From the NCBI GenBank assembly GCA_041485885.1, contig JBGPKL010000001.1, positions 1 through 64,000 on the forward strand: 64,000 nucleotides of DNA, written 5' to 3'. Of this stretch, positions 62,897-64,000 are shown in pieces (position 1 is the first letter of the stretch; the number at the start of each line of letters is the position of its first letter). The stretch is from JACQFZ01 sp041485885 (GTDB lineage Bacteria; Pseudomonadota; Gammaproteobacteria; Acidiferrobacterales; Sulfurifustaceae). Under the pieces are notes generated by a model. It searched no databases. It was not told the origin of the DNA and was given only the letters and a program-made list of their open reading frames with translations. Made by a program: the position numbers and the translations under genes.

Positions 62897-63763
62897 ATGG
62901 CAAGCGGCAAAGAAATACGCACCAAGATCAAGAGCGTGCAAAACACGCGCAAGATTACCAAGGCGATGGAAATGGTCGCGGCGTCCAAGATGCGCAAGGC
63001 ACAGGAGCGCATGAAGGCGGCGCGTCCGTACGGAGAAAAAATTCGCACCCTCGCGGCCAATCTTTCGCACGCGTATTCCGAGTATCGCCATCCTTTCTTG
63101 ACCAAGAAAGAAAACATTCAGCGCGTGGGTTTGATCGTCGTCACCACGGACAAAGGGTTGGCGGGCGGTTTGAACACGAACGTGCTGCGGGTCGCGCTCA
63201 ACCAGATGAAAGAGTGGCAAGCCAACGGCGTGAGCGAGGTCCGCGTTACTGCCATCGGCAACAAGGGCCTCGGCTTCATGCAGCGCCTCGGCGCGAAAAT
63301 TGTCTCGCACGCCACCGGGCTCGGCGACACACCACATCTGGATAGGCTCATCGGCCCGGTGAAGGTGATGCTGGATGCGTTCCGTGCCGACGAGCTCGAC
63401 GCGGTTTACATCGCGTACACGCGCTTCATCAACACGATGAAGCAGGAACCGGTGTTCGAGCAGTTGCTGCCGCTCACCGGCGAACGCATGGGCGCGCCCG
63501 GGCATAGCTGGGATTACATCTACGAACCCGACGCGCAGGTCGTGATCGATGAGTTGCTGCGCCGTTATGTCGAGGGCCTGGTGTACCAGTCGCTCGCGGA
63601 GAACATGGCGTCGGAACAATCGGCACGCATGGTGGCGATGAAGGCCGCCACCGACAACGCGAAGAACGTCATCGACGAGCTGCAGCTCGTTTATAACAAG
63701 ACCCGCCAGGCGGCGATCACGAAGGAAATTTCGGAGATCGTCGGAGGCGCGGCAGCCGTCTAA
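62897..63763 (+). CDS. atpG: ATP synthase F1 subunit gamma
   Basis: A 288-residue central-shaft subunit: KEIRTKIKSVQNTRKITKAM, EMVAASKMRKAQ at the N-terminal helix, TTDKGLAGGLNTNVLR, and the C-terminal helix MKAATDNAKNVIDELQLVYN with TRQAAITKEISEIVGGA. Length matches E. coli (287). The gap to atpD (157 bases) contains GC-rich palindromes. Confidence 0.97.
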   Translation: MASGKEIRTKIKSVQNTRKITKAMEMVAASKMRKAQERMKAARPYGEKIRTLAANLSHAYSEYRHPFLTKKENIQRVGLIVVTTDKGLAGGLNTNVLRVALNQMKEWQANGVSEVRVTAIGNKGLGFMQRLGAKIVSHATGLGDTPHLDRLIGPVKVMLDAFRADELDAVYIAYTRFINTMKQEPVFEQLLPLTGERMGAPGHSWDYIYEPDAQVVIDELLRRYVEGLVYQSLAENMASEQSARMVAMKAATDNAKNVIDELQLVYNKTRQAAITKEISEIVGGAAAV

Positions 63764-63787
63764 ATGAAGCGCGTAGCGAACCGACTT

Positions 63788-63870
63788 CCCCTCTCCCCTC
63801 GCGGGAGAGGGCAAAGGGAGAGGGGGATTGCCCCCTCATCCCCTTCCCCTCTCCCGCAAGGGGAGAGGGG
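63788..63870. repeat. Intergenic GC-rich palindromes, atpG-atpD
   Basis: Two hairpins of the 'CCCTCTCCC' type: ccctctccc (63789-63797) with gggagaggg (63803-63811), and cccctctccc (63846-63855) with gggagagggg (63861-63870); a further gggagaggggg copy lies between. This family of repeats (ccctctccc gcaag gggagaggg) occurs between genes in many bacterial genomes. It is unrelated to the repeats in the other two atp gaps. Confidence 0.88.
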
Positions 63871-63920
63871 AGCGAGCCGAGCGCGCTGCGCGCGAATCCG
63901 TATACTCTGAGGATATTGCA

Positions 63921-64000
63921 ATGGTTCAAGGCGAAATCGTTCAATGCATCGGCGCGGTCATCGACGTGCAGTTCGAGCGCGCGAACATACCCAAAATATA
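63921..64000 (+). CDS. atpD: ATP synthase F1 subunit beta, N-terminal part
   Basis: The window ends 26 codons into the gene. GEIVQCIGAVIDVQFER matches the N-terminal beta-barrel of the catalytic beta subunit, and the place after atpG confirms it. GAGG lies 9 bases before the ATG. The rest, and atpC, lie beyond the window. Confidence 0.94.
   Translation, partial: MVQGEIVQCIGAVIDVQFERANIPKI

Noticed and set aside
63901..63906. TATACT just upstream of atpD as an internal promoter
   Set aside because: No -35 hexamer at a proper distance; the sequence before it is GC-rich repeat flank. Kept only as a possibility.

Overview
The window reads as a chromosomal segment of a moderately GC-rich gammaproteobacterium, or a lineage close to the beta/gamma boundary. 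The gene families and gene order support this: dnaA-dnaN-gyrB next to rpmH-rnpA-yidD-yidC-mnmE, mnmG-rsmG-parA-parB-atpIBEFHAGD, def-fmt-rsmB-DUF4390-ntrY-ntrX, lpxL-metK-ahcY-metF, and smg-dprA-LysM. I cannot name the genus from sequence alone. Almost all of the window is core genome. The mobile content is one transposase tail at the left edge and several families of short intergenic repeats.

Layout. 1-9.8 kb: end of an IS630-type transposase, alanine aminotransferase (alaA), polyamine genes speA and speE, a nitrogen-responsive porin-glnK-amtB operon (minus strand) with a recognisable sigma-54 promoter and NtrC-type sites, then ubiK and comM/yifB. 9.8-19.2 kb (minus): cytochrome c5, a tRNA-Arg(CCG) followed by an unusual imperfect direct repeat of its own 3' end, the 2-oxoglutarate dehydrogenase genes sucA-sucB-lpdA, dsbA, a Lon N-domain protein and mpl. 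19.4-27 kb: rnd, then mltA, topA, smg, dprA and a LysM protein on the minus strand. 27-34 kb (plus): def-fmt-rsmB-DUF4390-ntrY-ntrX. 34-40 kb: lpxL, then the methyl-cycle genes metK, ahcY (preceded by an SAH riboswitch) and metF, then apaH and apaG. 40-46 kb: gyrB, a perfect parS site, dnaN, an AT-rich putative origin and dnaA, all on the minus strand and without recF. 45.7-49.4 kb (plus): rpmH-rnpA-yidD-yidC-mnmE. 49.4-53.4 kb (minus): a MoxR/DUF58/transglutaminase trio inserted between mnmE and mnmG. 53.5-64 kb (plus): mnmG-rsmG-parA-parB, a small Sel1-repeat protein, and the F0F1 ATP synthase operon, cut at the window edge in atpD.

The genes work together as a replication-origin domain (DnaA, beta clamp, gyrase, parS with ParAB), an energy block (ATP synthase, TCA-cycle OGDH, cytochrome c5) and a nitrogen-regulation layer (GlnK/AmtB under probable NtrC-sigma-54 control, NtrY/NtrX nearby). 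The points most worth a second look are: the intergenic palindromes in three consecutive gaps of the atp operon; the tRNA-Arg 3'-end duplication with a perfect hairpin between its copies; an NtrX whose ATPase domain lacks the GAFTGA loop and has altered Walker motifs; and an LpxL-type acyltransferase with Asn in place of the catalytic acid. I did not find a clearly new multi-gene system. All calls rest on reading the sequence and remembered family features; no database search was run.
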